The notes beneath the pieces were generated by a model. That model was not told the origin of the DNA, did no database searches, and saw only the letters and a list, made by a program, of their open reading frames with translations. From positions 1,246,481-1,310,480 of the forward strand of contig OY282383.1 of assembly GCA_958295855.1 (NCBI GenBank): a stretch of DNA of 64,000 bases, in the 5' to 3' direction. This DNA is from an uncultured Poribacteria bacterium (lineage in GTDB: Bacteria; Poribacteria; WGA-4E; WGA-3G). Numbering within the stretch: position 1 is the first letter of the stretch; each line of letters opens with the position of its first letter. Of this stretch, positions 8,122 through 17,555 are shown piece after piece. The position numbers and the translations under genes were made by a program.

Positions 8122-9872
8122 TAAGGTGTATTTTCCTCAATGCGAATCAACTGATTTGGTTTCACGTTCTGGCGCGTCGTTACCACACCGCTTGGCCAGA
8201 CAACTTCAATTTTCTCAATAATGTGGGAGGGCTTTGTAGTTGGTATTTTTCCCATGTTTTGCAGGGGTTCATACCCTCTCCCGATGCCAAAGATGGCAGT
8301 GAGCTCGCTCTGTGAGCAGTAGCTGGAGCCGCTCTTGACGGTTCGCGTCTGTGTTCCCATCGCGGAGGTTACGCGGATGTGTGCGCCGATGCCATCGCGG
8401 TTACTTTTTCGTCCCAGAAGTTGTATCTTAATCCATCCGTTCCGATTTCCGCCATCATTTCGGAAGAGATGCGCCGGGCCGTTGGAGGTAGTGACGAGTA
8501 AATCCCAGTCTCCATCGTTGTCGATATCGCCATAAGCTGCGCCTCTCCCGACGATGGGCTTTGCCAGATCTGTGCCGACTTTCTGGCAGACCTCGGTGAA
8601 TGTGCCATCGGTTCCCTTGTTATGAAACAGATGTGGCGGTTGCGCGTAGGTGACTTCGCTCTGAATAGCACTAATGTCCGTTTCAACATGTCCATTGGCG
8701 GTAAAGATGTCAAGATTTCCGTCCAGGTCAAAGTCAAAAAAGAAGCAGGCAAAGGTGAGCGTCAGTAGCGTAGCGTTGCCGATCTGCGCGACGGGTGCGT
8801 CGTCAATAAAAAAATCGCCTTCGTTGTGATAGAGGTTGAGCATCTCGTTGGAGAAGTTTCCAATAACGAGGCTTTCCCTACCGCTCCGGTCGTAGTCTGC
8901 GGCATCGATTCCCATTGCCCCGGTTGCGATTCCGCTTTCGTTATAGGCAATGCCTGCGAGCATTCCGACTTCTATGAAGGTGCCGTCTCCGTTGTTCTGA
9001 TAGAGTTTATTGGGTTGCGTGTCGTTTGCCTCAAAGATATCTGGCCATCCGTCGCCGTTGTAATCAAAGATGCAAACGCCGAGGGATTTGCTCGTTTTAT
9101 CCTCAATACGCGCGATGCGGGAGACATCGAGAAATGTGCCGTCGCCCCGGTTTCTAAAAAGTTTGCTGGACTGCCCCGGGTAGGATTCAGGGGTGCAGTA
9201 GGATTTGTGAGTACCATCCAGCGTGCAAAACAGGTCGGTTTCCCTTGTCCATTCTACATAGTTCGCTACGTAGACATCGAGGTGCCCATCCTTGTTGTAA
9301 TCGAACCACGCGCAACTGGTGCCGAAGCCGGGGTTATGAATGCCCGCGGTCTGCGTGATGTCAACGAAGGTACCGTCGCCGCGGTTTTGGAAGAGCCGGT
9401 CGGCTTCAAGGCAGCTGATATAAATATCGGGTGCTCCATCGTTGTCGTAATCGGCGACGGCCACCCCCATGCCGTAGAGTGGTATGGCGAGCCCTGCGGC
9501 TTCGGTGACATCCGTGAAGGTGCTGTCGTGATTGTTACGGTACAGTGCCATCGTTTGCCGCTTTGTAGGGGTAGGCCTTGTGCCTACCCTTCCCGCCCAG
9601 TCCTTTCCGTTGACGAGAAGAATATCCTGCCACCCGTCGGTGTCATAGTCAATAAAGGCACATCCTGAGCCCATCGTTTCGGGGAGGTATTTCTGCCCGA
9701 AGGCACCGGTGTTATGGATGAAGTCTATTCCCGCGGCGTGGGTGATGTCAACAAATTTCACATTACCATGGGCTACATCGCCCTGGGGCGGTATGAATTG
9801 TGCCGAAGCAGGAAGGACAGCCATCCACCCGCAATAGCATAGAATCATCTGGAAGAAAAGAGGTTTTTTCAT
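8121..9872 (-). CDS. exported FG-GAP / ASPIC-UnbV repeat protein
   Basis: 583 residues from the ATG at 9872 (MKKPLFFQMILCYCGWMAVLPASAQF), a clear signal peptide; a GTG eight codons upstream lies in family E repeat DNA and is less likely. The body has repeated DYDNDGAPDIYIS-like blades (DxDxDGxxD calcium loops) typical of FG-GAP/VCBS beta-propellers. The C-terminus (IEKIEVVWPSGVVTTRQNVK, then PNQLIRI) is an ASPIC/UnbV domain, as in CRTAC1-like proteins. Location is periplasmic or outside the cell; ligand or partner unknown. A degenerate A repeat (8242-8275, read as EPLQNMGKIPT) and an E-like repeat (near 9550-9600, read as GRVGTRPTP) are carried in frame. Confidence 0.85.
   Translation of the reverse strand: MKKPLFFQMILCYCGWMAVLPASAQFIPPQGDVAHGNVKFVDITHAAGIDFIHNTGAFGQKYLPETMGSGCAFIDYDTDGWQDILLVNGKDWAGRVGTRPTPTKRQTMALYRNNHDSTFTDVTEAAGLAIPLYGMGVAVADYDNDGAPDIYISCLEADRLFQNRGDGTFVDITQTAGIHNPGFGTSCAWFDYNKDGHLDVYVANYVEWTRETDLFCTLDGTHKSYCTPESYPGQSSKLFRNRGDGTFLDVSRIARIEDKTSKSLGVCIFDYNGDGWPDIFEANDTQPNKLYQNNGDGTFIEVGMLAGIAYNESGIATGAMGIDAADYDRSGRESLVIGNFSNEMLNLYHNEGDFFIDDAPVAQIGNATLLTLTFACFFFDFDLDGNLDIFTANGHVETDISAIQSEVTYAQPPHLFHNKGTDGTFTEVCQKVGTDLAKPIVGRGAAYGDIDNDGDWDLLVTTSNGPAHLFRNDGGNRNGWIKIQLLGRKSNRDGIGAHIRVTSAMGTQTRTVKSGSSYCSQSELTAIFGIGRGYEPLQNMGKIPTTKPSHIIEKIEVVWPSGVVTTRQNVKPNQLIRIEENTP
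8242..8275. repeat. degenerate family A copy in the ASPIC/UnbV gene
   Basis: Arms GGTATT and ATACC are intact, but the core has drifted (CCCATGTTTTGCAGGGG). In-frame within the ASPIC/UnbV domain. Decay of the core suggests an old insertion. Confidence 0.7.
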
Positions 9873-10279
9873 CAATTCAGTTTCAAGGGTAGGCACAAGG
9901 CACTACCCCTACGGATTTTTCCGCATGAGGTATTTACCCCTGCAAAGCAGGGGCGGATACCCGGTTCAAAATCGGGTTTCTTATGAGTTGTAGCGTGTTC
10001 TGTGCTAATTAAGCTTGCGTCAGAACCCTCCAACGAGAACTATTGTGCATTCTCATACCCATCTTGCACTCTCAATATTTTTCTGTTGGATGCATGAGCG
10101 AAGTTGTGTGTGACTAGCGAACAACTTTTCTCTGTTGGATGCATGAAGGAATGACAAAAAACTTCTAATTGTAATGGCAGGTATGGTATTAGCCCCTGCT
10201 TTGCAGGGGTAACATACCACCGCCTCTGATTAGGCAAAATCATTGTTGTGTCTCCACGCAAAGCGGTGCAGATACACCT
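9873..10279. repeat. repeat-filled intergenic region
   Basis: Contains an E-like unit (GTAGGGGTAGTGCCTTGTGC, as complement) at the 5' end of the upstream gene, an A palindrome at 9929-9961 lying inside a K unit (CGGTTCAAAATCGGGTTTC and onward), a B fragment (TTGCGTCAGAACCCTCC) near 10013, C fragments near 10108-10130, another A palindrome at 10185-10218 and a decayed A variant at 10247-10279 touching the next gene's stop. A short direct repeat (TCTGTTGGATGCATGA) occurs at 10082 and 10132. No gene seen. Confidence 0.7.
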
Positions 10280-11443
10280 CTAAATGGAGCTCCACCGATC
10301 TTCCTCCCATGACGTTTGGATGGCAGCTTGCACATCTGCCACTGCGGCGGCTTCACGAAAGCCGGGCTGCCCCTGTTTTCCCGTGTGAACAGCTTGCAGA
10401 AACTGATACGCTTCAATCGTCTTCAAGTCGTCATAGCCTAATCCAACGGCGGGGCCGGGGTTAAAATAGTTGTGAAAGGGATGACTGGGGCCACTCAATA
10501 TGCGCGTGTACCCATCAGAGAAACCTCCCTCGGTAGGCAGGTATACTTCAAGTTCGTTCATTTGCTCGAAGTTCCAGCGCAACGCACCATCTGTTCCATG
10601 CACTTCAAATGCCATTTCACACTTCGGTCCGGTAATAATTCTGCATGCTTCCAGCGTGCCGCGTGCACCGTTTTCAAACTGAACCAAAGCACCGACGTAG
10701 TCTTCGTTTGTGACGGGTGCTGTGGGACCCTCTGCCCCCAGGGTAAAGTGAGTCCCTTCCCCTTCTGGTGCAACCGGGCGTTGGGGGATGAACGTCTCCT
10801 GTTGTGAGACAACACGACTGATATCTCCGGCGATAAAATGCGCCATGTCGATGGCGTGGGATAGCAGGTCGCCAAGTGTACCGAGTCCGGCTATTTCCTT
10901 CTGAAACCGCCACGAGAGGACAGCGCGGGGATGGCTTGCATAACTAGCAAAGAAACGTCCGCGATAGTGGGTGAGTTTTCCGAGTTTTCCGTCTGCAATA
11001 AGTTGGCGCGCGTATTGGACAACAGGTGCCCATCTGTAGTTATAGCCAACACACGTTACGACACCTGTACGGTGTGCAGCAGCGTAAATGGCTTTTGTCT
11101 CTGCTGGATTTCGCCCGACTGGCTTCTCACAGAAAACGTGTTTTCCCGCAGCTGTTGCCGCCTCCACTATCTCAAGGTGCTTATGGTTCGGTGCCGCGAT
11201 GTTAACTACCTCCACAGATGTTTCTTCTATCACCTGTCTCCACTCGGTAGTAGCGCGTTCAAAGCCGAACCGCGCTTTCGCTTCGGTTGCGCGTTGCACA
11301 ACGTCATCTGCACAGACAACGAGTTTGGGATGAACGCCACTGTCGTGAAACAGGGCTCCGACCTGGCGATATGCACGGGCGTGTGTCATGCCCATCCATC
11401 CCATACCGATAATGCCGATGCCAACTGTCTGTTCCGTTTCCAT
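10280..11443 (-). CDS. Gfo/Idh/MocA family NAD(P)-dependent oxidoreductase
   Basis: About 387 residues from the ATG at 11443 ([20 protein letters not shown]). GIIGMGWMG is the Rossmann dinucleotide loop, and [13 protein letters not shown] contains the EKP signature whose lysine is catalytic in this family. [20 protein letters not shown] and the [12 protein letters not shown] stretch fit the C-terminal substrate domain. These enzymes oxidise or reduce hydroxyls of sugars, inositols or related compounds; the exact substrate cannot be read. AAGGAAAG lies about 11 bases upstream of this ATG, making it a better start than an ATG 14 codons upstream that overlaps the previous gene. It follows the LamG-like exported protein by 17 bases, so they are likely an operon. 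Confidence 0.88.
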   Translation of the reverse strand: METEQTVGIGIIGMGWMGMTHARAYRQVGALFHDSGVHPKLVVCADDVVQRATEAKARFGFERATTEWRQVIEETSVEVVNIAAPNHKHLEIVEAATAAGKHVFCEKPVGRNPAETKAIYAAAHRTGVVTCVGYNYRWAPVVQYARQLIADGKLGKLTHYRGRFFASYASHPRAVLSWRFQKEIAGLGTLGDLLSHAIDMAHFIAGDISRVVSQQETFIPQRPVAPEGEGTHFTLGAEGPTAPVTNEDYVGALVQFENGARGTLEACRIITGPKCEMAFEVHGTDGALRWNFEQMNELEVYLPTEGGFSDGYTRILSGPSHPFHNYFNPGPAVGLGYDDLKTIEAYQFLQAVHTGKQGQPGFREAAAVADVQAAIQTSWEEDRWSSI

Positions 11444-11460
11444 TCTTCGTGTAACTTTCC

Positions 11461-12261
11461 TTATTTGTTTTTCAGATGTCCCCATGTAGTGGCGAGTTTG
11501 CCCCGCGGTGCGACAGGACGTGCCTTTCCGGGGCCGCCGTTGCGGATATTATTCCCTGTGATTTCGACATCATCAAACCGCGCTTGTGCGTCAGTGACAA
11601 TGAGTCCGGCCTGCCCGCCTCTTAACGGTTCATCGTCAAAAGTCGTGAACACCTCGTCATCAATCTGAAATTCAAGCGTCCCGTCTTCGTGAACGGTGGC
11701 AGTGAGTTCGTACCATGTATCAATTTCTGCAACATAAGGGTATACCACGCGAAACCAAGCATCTGGAAGTGCTTTGACAATGCGGACGGTATTAAAAACG
11801 TAATCAATAAAAAACAGGTAGCGAGTATCTTCCTCACCTCTATCGTGGAGTGTCAGTCCGATGCTCGGGGGTTCGTTCTTTTCTTTAACTAATTTTGCAC
11901 GACAGGAGAGCGAGTAATTTCGCCATGTGAGTTCACCTGTTAGCCACAGGCTCATGAAGCCGGGGAGGAAGATTTCGCCAACGGCTTCGCCATCGTTAAT
12001 CCACCACTTTTCAACCTGCCGGTCAATGTTAAAGATTTTCCATTCGCGGCTGTCATTATCTTCAAAATCGTCTCGCCACGTGCCTGCGTGGCTGGGTTGC
12101 CAAGCTCCTATTGAAAAGCAAGCAAGCAGCACCGTGACAATTACTAGCGTAGGAGTGCTCTCCGAGTCAAGAGTCGGTAGACGCACGTTCAAAGCCCAAC
12201 CATGCTTTTCGCGCATCTCCTTAGCCCTGTAAGGGCGAAATGTGTATAGGAATTTTTTCAT
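11461..12261 (-). CDS. exported LamG/DUF1080-like beta-sandwich protein
   Basis: 266 residues. The mature part ([54 protein letters not shown]) has the pattern of concanavalin-like domains (LamG, or the 3-keto-disaccharide hydrolase DUF1080 type) that bind or cleave glycans outside the cytoplasm. A hydrophobic export stretch [17 protein letters not shown] ends near SHAG, but it starts only at residue 38. The preceding residues 6-37 include a family J repeat (12219-12249), which suggests that an insertion separated MKKFL from its hydrophobic core. The pairing with a Gfo/Idh/MocA dehydrogenase downstream points to sugar use. No enzymatic residues could be assigned. Confidence 0.65.
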   Translation of the reverse strand: MKKFLYTFRPYRAKEMREKHGWALNVRLPTLDSESTPTLVIVTVLLACFSIGAWQPSHAGTWRDDFEDNDSREWKIFNIDRQVEKWWINDGEAVGEIFLPGFMSLWLTGELTWRNYSLSCRAKLVKEKNEPPSIGLTLHDRGEEDTRYLFFIDYVFNTVRIVKALPDAWFRVVYPYVAEIDTWYELTATVHEDGTLEFQIDDEVFTTFDDEPLRGGQAGLIVTDAQARFDDVEITGNNIRNGGPGKARPVAPRGKLATTWGHLKNK

Positions 12262-12306
12262 TGTTTTTTCCCTATGTAGTTATTCAGTCAAAAATATGGA
12301 ACCACG

Positions 12307-12534
12307 AATGCACGTCGCAAATGTAAGAAATAAAAAAGTTGCTTGCTAATCACGCGCAACTTGGGCGCAAAGGGTATTAGCCCCGCTTTGCGGGGGATAT
12401 CACCTACTCGCCGCAAAAAACTTGCATCAGAAACCTCCGACGAGAGCTACTGTAGCGGCAGCGCCTTGTGCCTGCCCATCTACATCGCCAGAACAGTCTT
12501 GCATTCCCAATTCTCCGCAAGGAACGACAAAAAA
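12307..12534. repeat. nested D(C,A) element followed by B with inserted E
   Basis: Reversed D unit starting AATGCACGTCGCA at 12307, interrupted by a C unit (about 12322-12361) and again by an A palindrome (12373-12404), and closing with GCCGCAAAA near 12418. A B unit follows from about 12420 to 12534 and is itself interrupted by an E unit (12452-12477). Three insertion levels are visible here. Confidence 0.8.
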
Positions 12535-15500
12535 CTATAGCTCAGAAACTATGCACTGTTGTTCGGCATCAGCATAAGGACAGAAAGCACAATGTGTCAG
12601 ATGTTTTTTATAAATGCCCTGTTGGAGTTCCGTGATTTTTTCCTCCCACTGGTTGGCATTTTCCTGCAATTCCGCTTTGCTGAAATGCAGCGGCTCGCAC
12701 CGATTCAGCGCGGTAAAGAAAAGGTTAACGGTTACCGTTGGTTGCGCCGGATAGCATGTATGGACAAGCCAGGCGTAAAGTTCCATTTGTGGGCGATAAT
12801 GCGCTACTCTGTCCGCAAGTTCATCTTTTGTTATCTGATCCGTTTTGTAATCAATAACCTGCCAGTGCCCTGTTTCATCCTTAAAAATCCTGTCAAGGCT
12901 GCCTGCTACAATATGTTTTCCGAGTTCAGCACGAATGAGTCGTTCGGTATAGGGTTCGGATGCAGAAAGCGCAGTTTCCCCGATTTCAGAATCAAGAAAG
13001 TTGTTGAGGTGTGTGCGAAGCGTCTTTGCTTGTTCTGCGCTAGCCTCAGCTGCCACGCGAGAGTCTCCGGAGGTTCTGGGGCGGGCGGAGCGAATTAACT
13101 TATCAAGTTGTCCCCTATCATCTTGCCGTCGTATTTTCATGAGGATGTCGTGTACGGCGCGTCCCCGTTCGGTGCCATCCCAATCGCCAAAGGTATGTCT
13201 CCCCTGCTTTTCGGGGGTAAAGCTATGCCACTCCTCGGTTTCACTTACAACGGACTCGATGTCTATCAACGCATCCGGACTTGCTTCTACGGTGTCAAGC
13301 GGTGGAATTCGGAGGACATTTTCCAACTGATACCGCATTGGGCAACGCGCATAGTTAGTAAGTTCGGTAACAGAGAAGTGCGCGCCAATCGGTTGCGGTG
13401 TTAAAGCAGGACACGGGTGTTCAGGAAATTCTACCGGAGGTGATTCATCCGAAGCCTCGTCCCCAGGCGGTGTGTCCGTAGGGGCAGTGCCTTGTGCCTG
13501 CCCTCCACCCCGAATAATCGGGATTGGGAGGTTAAAACTATGGATGCTTAGATTGTTATCGGAAAATACCTCCAATCTAACTGGCAGGCACAGCGCATCT
13601 TGTTTTGCAATACAGAGATGCTCGTAAAGCCATTTGAGAAAGTTGCTCGGGTTTCCGTTACAGGTGCCGGATAGGATAAGTCTATCCTCCGCGCGTGTTG
13701 CCGCTACGTAAAACAATCGCTTTTTTTCGGCTTCGGTTTTCGCCTGCGCGCGACTTTTCATGATTTTCACAATGCTCGGCTCGCTTTTCACGTAACTATC
13801 ATCCGGTTTAAGTGGACTAAAACCGATACCGAGAAGTTCATCAATGAAAGGTTCCCTATCGCTTGGCACCCCCCGTTCAAGACAAGGAAGGATAACTACC
13901 GGAAATTCAAGTCCCTTTGCCGCGTGGATAGTCATAATGTTAACTGCCCCTTCGTTGCGCTCAATGGGTGCTTGGCCCTCCCGCGGTTCGTCGTCAATTA
14001 GGACATCCAGAAACTTAATAAAGGTCGCGAGCGTTTGCCCACCTGCAGGAGCGATGTCCGAATCGCGATGTCGCGCCAGATCTAACAACTTTTGGTAGTT
14101 AACCCACCGTTGCTGGCCCTGCTTCCCTGTTTGCAGCGTGCCAATTAGACCAGTTTCATTAACGATGGTTATGATCAGTTGGTTTACAGGCAAACGTCGT
14201 GCAATCTGGCGGTGTCTTTTTAGACAAGCAATTGCTGTTTTCAGTGCGTCGGAGGCGGTTGCACTATGCTGTAGGTAGCGCTGCCCTTTGTCCCAGAAGC
14301 TTTTGCCTTGTTGTTGCGAAATTTCGTACAGTTCGGAGTCAGAGATGCCGAAGCACGGACCGCGTAAAATTGCGGCGAGGGACACGTCGCTTTCAGTCGG
14401 AGCGTCAAGGAATTTGAGGTAGTTCCAAATATCATAGATTTCCTGTCGTTGATAGAAACCGATGCCGCCGGTGGTGAGATAAGGAATGCCTTCTTCAAGA
14501 AGGGCGTGTTCGATATCGGGCAGGTGCGTTCTGCTTCGGATGAGGATAGCGATATCGCCGTACTTAGTGCCATTCGCTTTCAGGCTTTTGATGCGCCTTG
14601 CAATAAGCGCGTTTTCGCTAAGGGTAGATACCCCCGCTTTGCGGGGGCAACTACCATCCACTACCTCATCGCCTTCTTGTTCCATGTTTTTGTCGGAGAG
14701 AATAATTTCGACCCCACCAGAGACATCGTCAGACCGCGCTTTGATGAGCGGCTCATAAGATACTTCAAATTCACTTTCGCCTCCATCCCCCATCAATTGC
14801 TGAAAGAATAAATTAACAAATCCTACAACATCCTGTAGTGAGCGAAAATTCTCTCGGAGCCCGATAGCCTCCCCACCCAAATCAATTATGTTTTCACGTG
14901 TTTCGTTGAAAACCTGAATATCAGCACCGCGGAACCTATAAATACCCTGTTTCGCGTCGCCAACGATGAACAAATTCGCGCATTGAAGGTGGTTTGTGAG
15001 CAGCATGACAAGTTCGGCCTGTAGTCGGTTTGTATCCTGATATTCGTCTACCATGTAGTATTGGTATCGGGCTCTCAATTTCTGCCGAATCTCTTCGTTG
15101 TCCTGGAGTAGGTCGCGGGTTTCGAGCTGCAGGTCGGTATAGTCTAACTTACCTTGCGACAATTTATCGCGCTGGTAAACGTTTTTAATACGTTCATAAA
15201 GTGTGAGCAGAGCGTGGGTTGTGGCAATAAGGAAATCATCATCCTCGTTAAGGGGCGGTATGGCTTTAATCTTTTTGGCGGCTGATACCAGAAAGTCAAT
15301 TTCTGCCTCAAGACCGGTTGTATCAACGCTGAGACCCAGAAAGTCTTTTTTCGCAATTCCACCTGCTTTGGTTGTAATTAAATCTGAAATCTCTCTAAGG
15401 TGCTTCAGCACTGTAGGCAGACGCTCCGCTGTAGGAGCGATCTCCGAATCGCGACATTCAGTCGTAGATGCTAATTGCTGTGTTAAATTCTTAACTGTCT

Positions 15501-16236
15501 CGGCATTTCTTTTACCTGCCGCGACCGCTGACACAGCTTTCAGACAGCAGTGCCACTTATTTATCCATCCATCAAAGTCTTCGGTCAGTTGCTCAATGAT
15601 AAGCTCTTCCCATTTCCTTCGCACACAGGTATAATCCCCCGCATCGCGGGGGCAAATACCACCCTCTGCCTTGCTTGGATTGCCATAGATTCTCTTTTTC
15701 AGGCGTTCAATCGTTTCGCGTTGAGTCACCATTGCGGAAAGGAGATCTTCCAGATTGTCCCGGCTTCTGCAGCGTTGTAGCAAGCGAGTAAGTTCGTCAC
15801 GGTGCTTGTCATCTGCGTTCGTAGCGATGTCTTTCAGTGTTTTCTGAATAGCCTGCTGTAATAGAAGTTTCTGGTCGATGCCTTGCAGGATACTGAAGTT
15901 GGCAGGCACATTGGCCTGGAAGGGGAATTCTCTCAGGATGCGAGCGCAGAAGGCGTGGATAGTCGAAATAGGTGCCGTGTTTATTTCCTCTGAGAAACTT
16001 TCGTCTCTATTTTCATCTTCGCCTGCGAGTCTTTCGATAATGCGCTCTTTCATCTCAGCGGCGGCTTTCTCTGTGAAGGTGATAGCGACAATTTCCCGAG
16101 GCGTAGCGTTCCCCTCGTGCAAAATTTTGAGGTAACGTTCGACTAACACGGTGGTTTTCCCGGAGCCTGCACCTGCGGTGACGCAGATATGGTGAGTAAT
16201 GTCAAGGGCTTGTACTTGGCTTTCTGTAAGTTGCAT
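12535..16236 (-). CDS. addA: AddA/RecB-type UvrD helicase-nuclease
   Basis: 1233 residues. N-terminal SF1 helicase: Q-motif region ESQVQALDITHHICVTAGAG, Walker A AGAGSGKTT (21-29), DEAD-like box VDEYQDTN, and the VAATRAEDRLILSG motif VI. The C-terminus has a PD-(D/E)XK nuclease (LDRIF, then VIDYKTDQ). Cysteines in YARCPMRY and the terminal HCAFCPYADAEQQC could hold an iron-sulfur cluster, as in RecB-family nucleases. Expected role: resection of double-strand breaks with a partner such as AddB, which is not in the window. The gene carries many in-frame repeats: A at 15628-15660 (residues about 193-203), 14623-14655 (528-538) and a degenerate copy at 13192-13229; E at 13478-13503; H near 14045 and 15430. 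None breaks the frame. Start MQLTESQ is taken because Q-motif residues follow at once. Confidence 0.88.
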   Translation of the reverse strand: MQLTESQVQALDITHHICVTAGAGSGKTTVLVERYLKILHEGNATPREIVAITFTEKAAAEMKERIIERLAGEDENRDESFSEEINTAPISTIHAFCARILREFPFQANVPANFSILQGIDQKLLLQQAIQKTLKDIATNADDKHRDELTRLLQRCRSRDNLEDLLSAMVTQRETIERLKKRIYGNPSKAEGGICPRDAGDYTCVRRKWEELIIEQLTEDFDGWINKWHCCLKAVSAVAAGKRNAETVKNLTQQLASTTECRDSEIAPTAERLPTVLKHLREISDLITTKAGGIAKKDFLGLSVDTTGLEAEIDFLVSAAKKIKAIPPLNEDDDFLIATTHALLTLYERIKNVYQRDKLSQGKLDYTDLQLETRDLLQDNEEIRQKLRARYQYYMVDEYQDTNRLQAELVMLLTNHLQCANLFIVGDAKQGIYRFRGADIQVFNETRENIIDLGGEAIGLRENFRSLQDVVGFVNLFFQQLMGDGGESEFEVSYEPLIKARSDDVSGGVEIILSDKNMEQEGDEVVDGSCPRKAGVSTLSENALIARRIKSLKANGTKYGDIAILIRSRTHLPDIEHALLEEGIPYLTTGGIGFYQRQEIYDIWNYLKFLDAPTESDVSLAAILRGPCFGISDSELYEISQQQGKSFWDKGQRYLQHSATASDALKTAIACLKRHRQIARRLPVNQLIITIVNETGLIGTLQTGKQGQQRWVNYQKLLDLARHRDSDIAPAGGQTLATFIKFLDVLIDDEPREGQAPIERNEGAVNIMTIHAAKGLEFPVVILPCLERGVPSDREPFIDELLGIGFSPLKPDDSYVKSEPSIVKIMKSRAQAKTEAEKKRLFYVAATRAEDRLILSGTCNGNPSNFLKWLYEHLCIAKQDALCLPVRLEVFSDNNLSIHSFNLPIPIIRGGGQAQGTAPTDTPPGDEASDESPPVEFPEHPCPALTPQPIGAHFSVTELTNYARCPMRYQLENVLRIPPLDTVEASPDALIDIESVVSETEEWHSFTPEKQGRHTFGDWDGTERGRAVHDILMKIRRQDDRGQLDKLIRSARPRTSGDSRVAAEASAEQAKTLRTHLNNFLDSEIGETALSASEPYTERLIRAELGKHIVAGSLDRIFKDETGHWQVIDYKTDQITKDELADRVAHYRPQMELYAWLVHTCYPAQPTVTVNLFFTALNRCEPLHFSKAELQENANQWEEKITELQQGIYKKHLTHCAFCPYADAEQQCIVSEL
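13192..13229. repeat. degenerate family A copy in addA
   Basis: GGTATGTCT, the core CCCCTGCTTTTCGGGGG and a drifted right arm GCTATGCC; read in frame between the helicase and nuclease domains. Confidence 0.65.
14623..14655. repeat. family A palindrome in addA
   Basis: Exactly 33 bp with core CCCCCGCTTTGCGGGGG and arms GGTAGAT and AACTACC. Read as GSCPRKAGVST in the helicase part, so no frame change results. Confidence 0.88.
15628..15660. repeat. family A palindrome in addA
   Basis: Exactly 33 bp with core CCCCCGCATCGCGGGGG and arms GGTATAAT and AAATACC. Read as GGICPRDAGDYT. Core differences on both arms keep the pairing, suggesting that the hairpin itself is conserved. Confidence 0.88.
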
Positions 16237-16370
16237 TTTTCATTCCTTGCGGTGTAATCAGGTTGCTTGATAGACACCTGTGTAAAGCTTGCGTCAGTAC
16301 CTTCCGACGACATCTATAGTACAATGTTAGAAGTGTCTTGCTTTCTCAATTCTCCGCAAGGCATGCCGGA
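16236..16370. repeat. family B repeat bridging addA and the ABC gene
   Basis: TTCATTCCTTGCGGTGTAAT at 16238, GCTTGCGTCAGTACCTTCCG near 16287 and TCTCCGCAAGGCATGCCGG at 16350 mark a full B unit. Its right end forms the last 17 or so codons of the ABC ATPase (SGMPCGELRKQDTSNIVL). Confidence 0.8.
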
Positions 16371-17480
16371 AAGAGGTAACGGGACGATCGCTTTAGGTGA
16401 TACTGAGATGTCAGCGGTTTCGCCGGGCTTCTTTGTTTGGGTGCCGGGATTGTGAAGCACGGATTTGATTTTCACGGTGTCGGCAACTATTAACTCGTAT
16501 TCTTCAACCTGTCCCAAGTAGGTGACCGCATTGACTTTTGCTGTAAAGGTATTTACCCCGCTTTGCTTCCCTCCCTCCCGGTTCCTTTGGTGATTGGGCG
16601 CGGGGAAACCTCCGTTGAAGTGGATTGTTTCGGGGCGAATGGAACAACGCACTGTTTGCCCACTAACAAATTCGTGATGGATGCTTTCGGAATGGAGGAC
16701 ACCGACAGGCGTTTCAATCGTTGCACTACCGTTCGCTACTTCTCGAATATTGCCGGTGATAAAATTCGTCTCCCCGACAAAACTCGCAACGAAAGGATTG
16801 GCAGGATATTGATAGACCTCCCGCGGTGTGCCGACTTGCACAAAAACGCCGTCTTTCATTATTGCCATCCGGTCTGCCATGGAGATGGCTTCAACCTGGT
16901 CGTGGGTTACATAGAGTGTCGTGATTTGCGTACGGCTGTGGATGTCCTTGATTTCGTCCCGGAGGTTTTGACGGAGCGCGGCATCTAAGTTGCTGAGTGG
17001 TTCGTCAAGCAGCAAGACACTCGGTTCAATCACTAACGCACGCGCGAGCGCGATGCGCTGTTGTTGCCCGCCGGAAAGGGTGTTGACAGGCCGGTCGCTG
17101 TATTCAGACATCTGTACCATCTCAAGAACGGTGGTGATTTTTTCTTGGCGAATGGGTTTGTCTAGTTTGCGAAGCGTTAGCCCATATTCTATATTTTCGG
17201 CAACAGTCATGTGCGGCCACAGCGCATAGTTTTGGAATACCATGCCGGTGTTGCGTTGATGTGGCGGAACGTTGTTCATCACCGCATCGTCAAACCGCAA
17301 TTGCCCTGCATCCGGCCGATAAAATCCGGCAACAACGCGGAGCAAGGTCGATTTCCCGCACCCGGAAGGTCCCAGTAAGAAAAACAGTTCCCCGGGGGCA
17401 ATTGTCAGAGATATGTCATTGACTGCCACCGTGGCATCAAATGCTTTTGTAATTTGGGTTAATTCAACGCTAACTGACAT
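16314..17480 (-). CDS. ABC transporter ATP-binding protein, sugar/iron (MalK/FbpC) type
   Basis: 388 residues. Walker A GPSGCGKST (about residues 37-45), Q-loop in MVFQNYALWPHMTV, signature LSGGQQQR, Walker B SVLLLDEPLSNLD and switch histidine in LYVTHDQVEA are all intact. The C-terminal third is a TOBE domain, typical of ATPases that drive import of sugars, polyamines or ferric ions. No permease or binding protein lies nearby, so the ATPase may serve several importers. A fused A-half plus G repeat (16549-16592) is in frame inside the TOBE region, and the last residues come from a B repeat. No strong Shine-Dalgarno is seen before the ATG at 17480. Confidence 0.88.
   Translation of the reverse strand: MSVSVELTQITKAFDATVAVNDISLTIAPGELFFLLGPSGCGKSTLLRVVAGFYRPDAGQLRFDDAVMNNVPPHQRNTGMVFQNYALWPHMTVAENIEYGLTLRKLDKPIRQEKITTVLEMVQMSEYSDRPVNTLSGGQQQRIALARALVIEPSVLLLDEPLSNLDAALRQNLRDEIKDIHSRTQITTLYVTHDQVEAISMADRMAIMKDGVFVQVGTPREVYQYPANPFVASFVGETNFITGNIREVANGSATIETPVGVLHSESIHHEFVSGQTVRCSIRPETIHFNGGFPAPNHQRNREGGKQSGVNTFTAKVNAVTYLGQVEEYELIVADTVKIKSVLHNPGTQTKKPGETADISVSPKAIVPLPLSGMPCGELRKQDTSNIVL
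16549..16592. repeat. chimeric A-half / G repeat inside an ABC gene
   Basis: The left half of family A (GGTATTTACCCCGCTTTGC) runs directly into a family G unit (TTCCCTCCCTCCCGGTTCC). A comparable CTTTGC-to-G junction occurs at 43245-43285, so it is a recurring fused unit. Confidence 0.7.
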
Positions 17481-17511
17481 CTAAGCAATACCCCTTCATT
17501 AGAGAAAAACC

Positions 17512-17550
17512 TAAAGTAGCAGGCACACTCCGTGGGTTTCCGTAGCCCCC
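17512..17550. repeat. family F unit
   Basis: AAAGTAGCAGGCACACTCCG then TGGGTTTCCGTA, between two minus-strand genes. Same family as the tandem array at 7998-8121. Confidence 0.75.
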
Positions 17551-17555
17551 TTATC

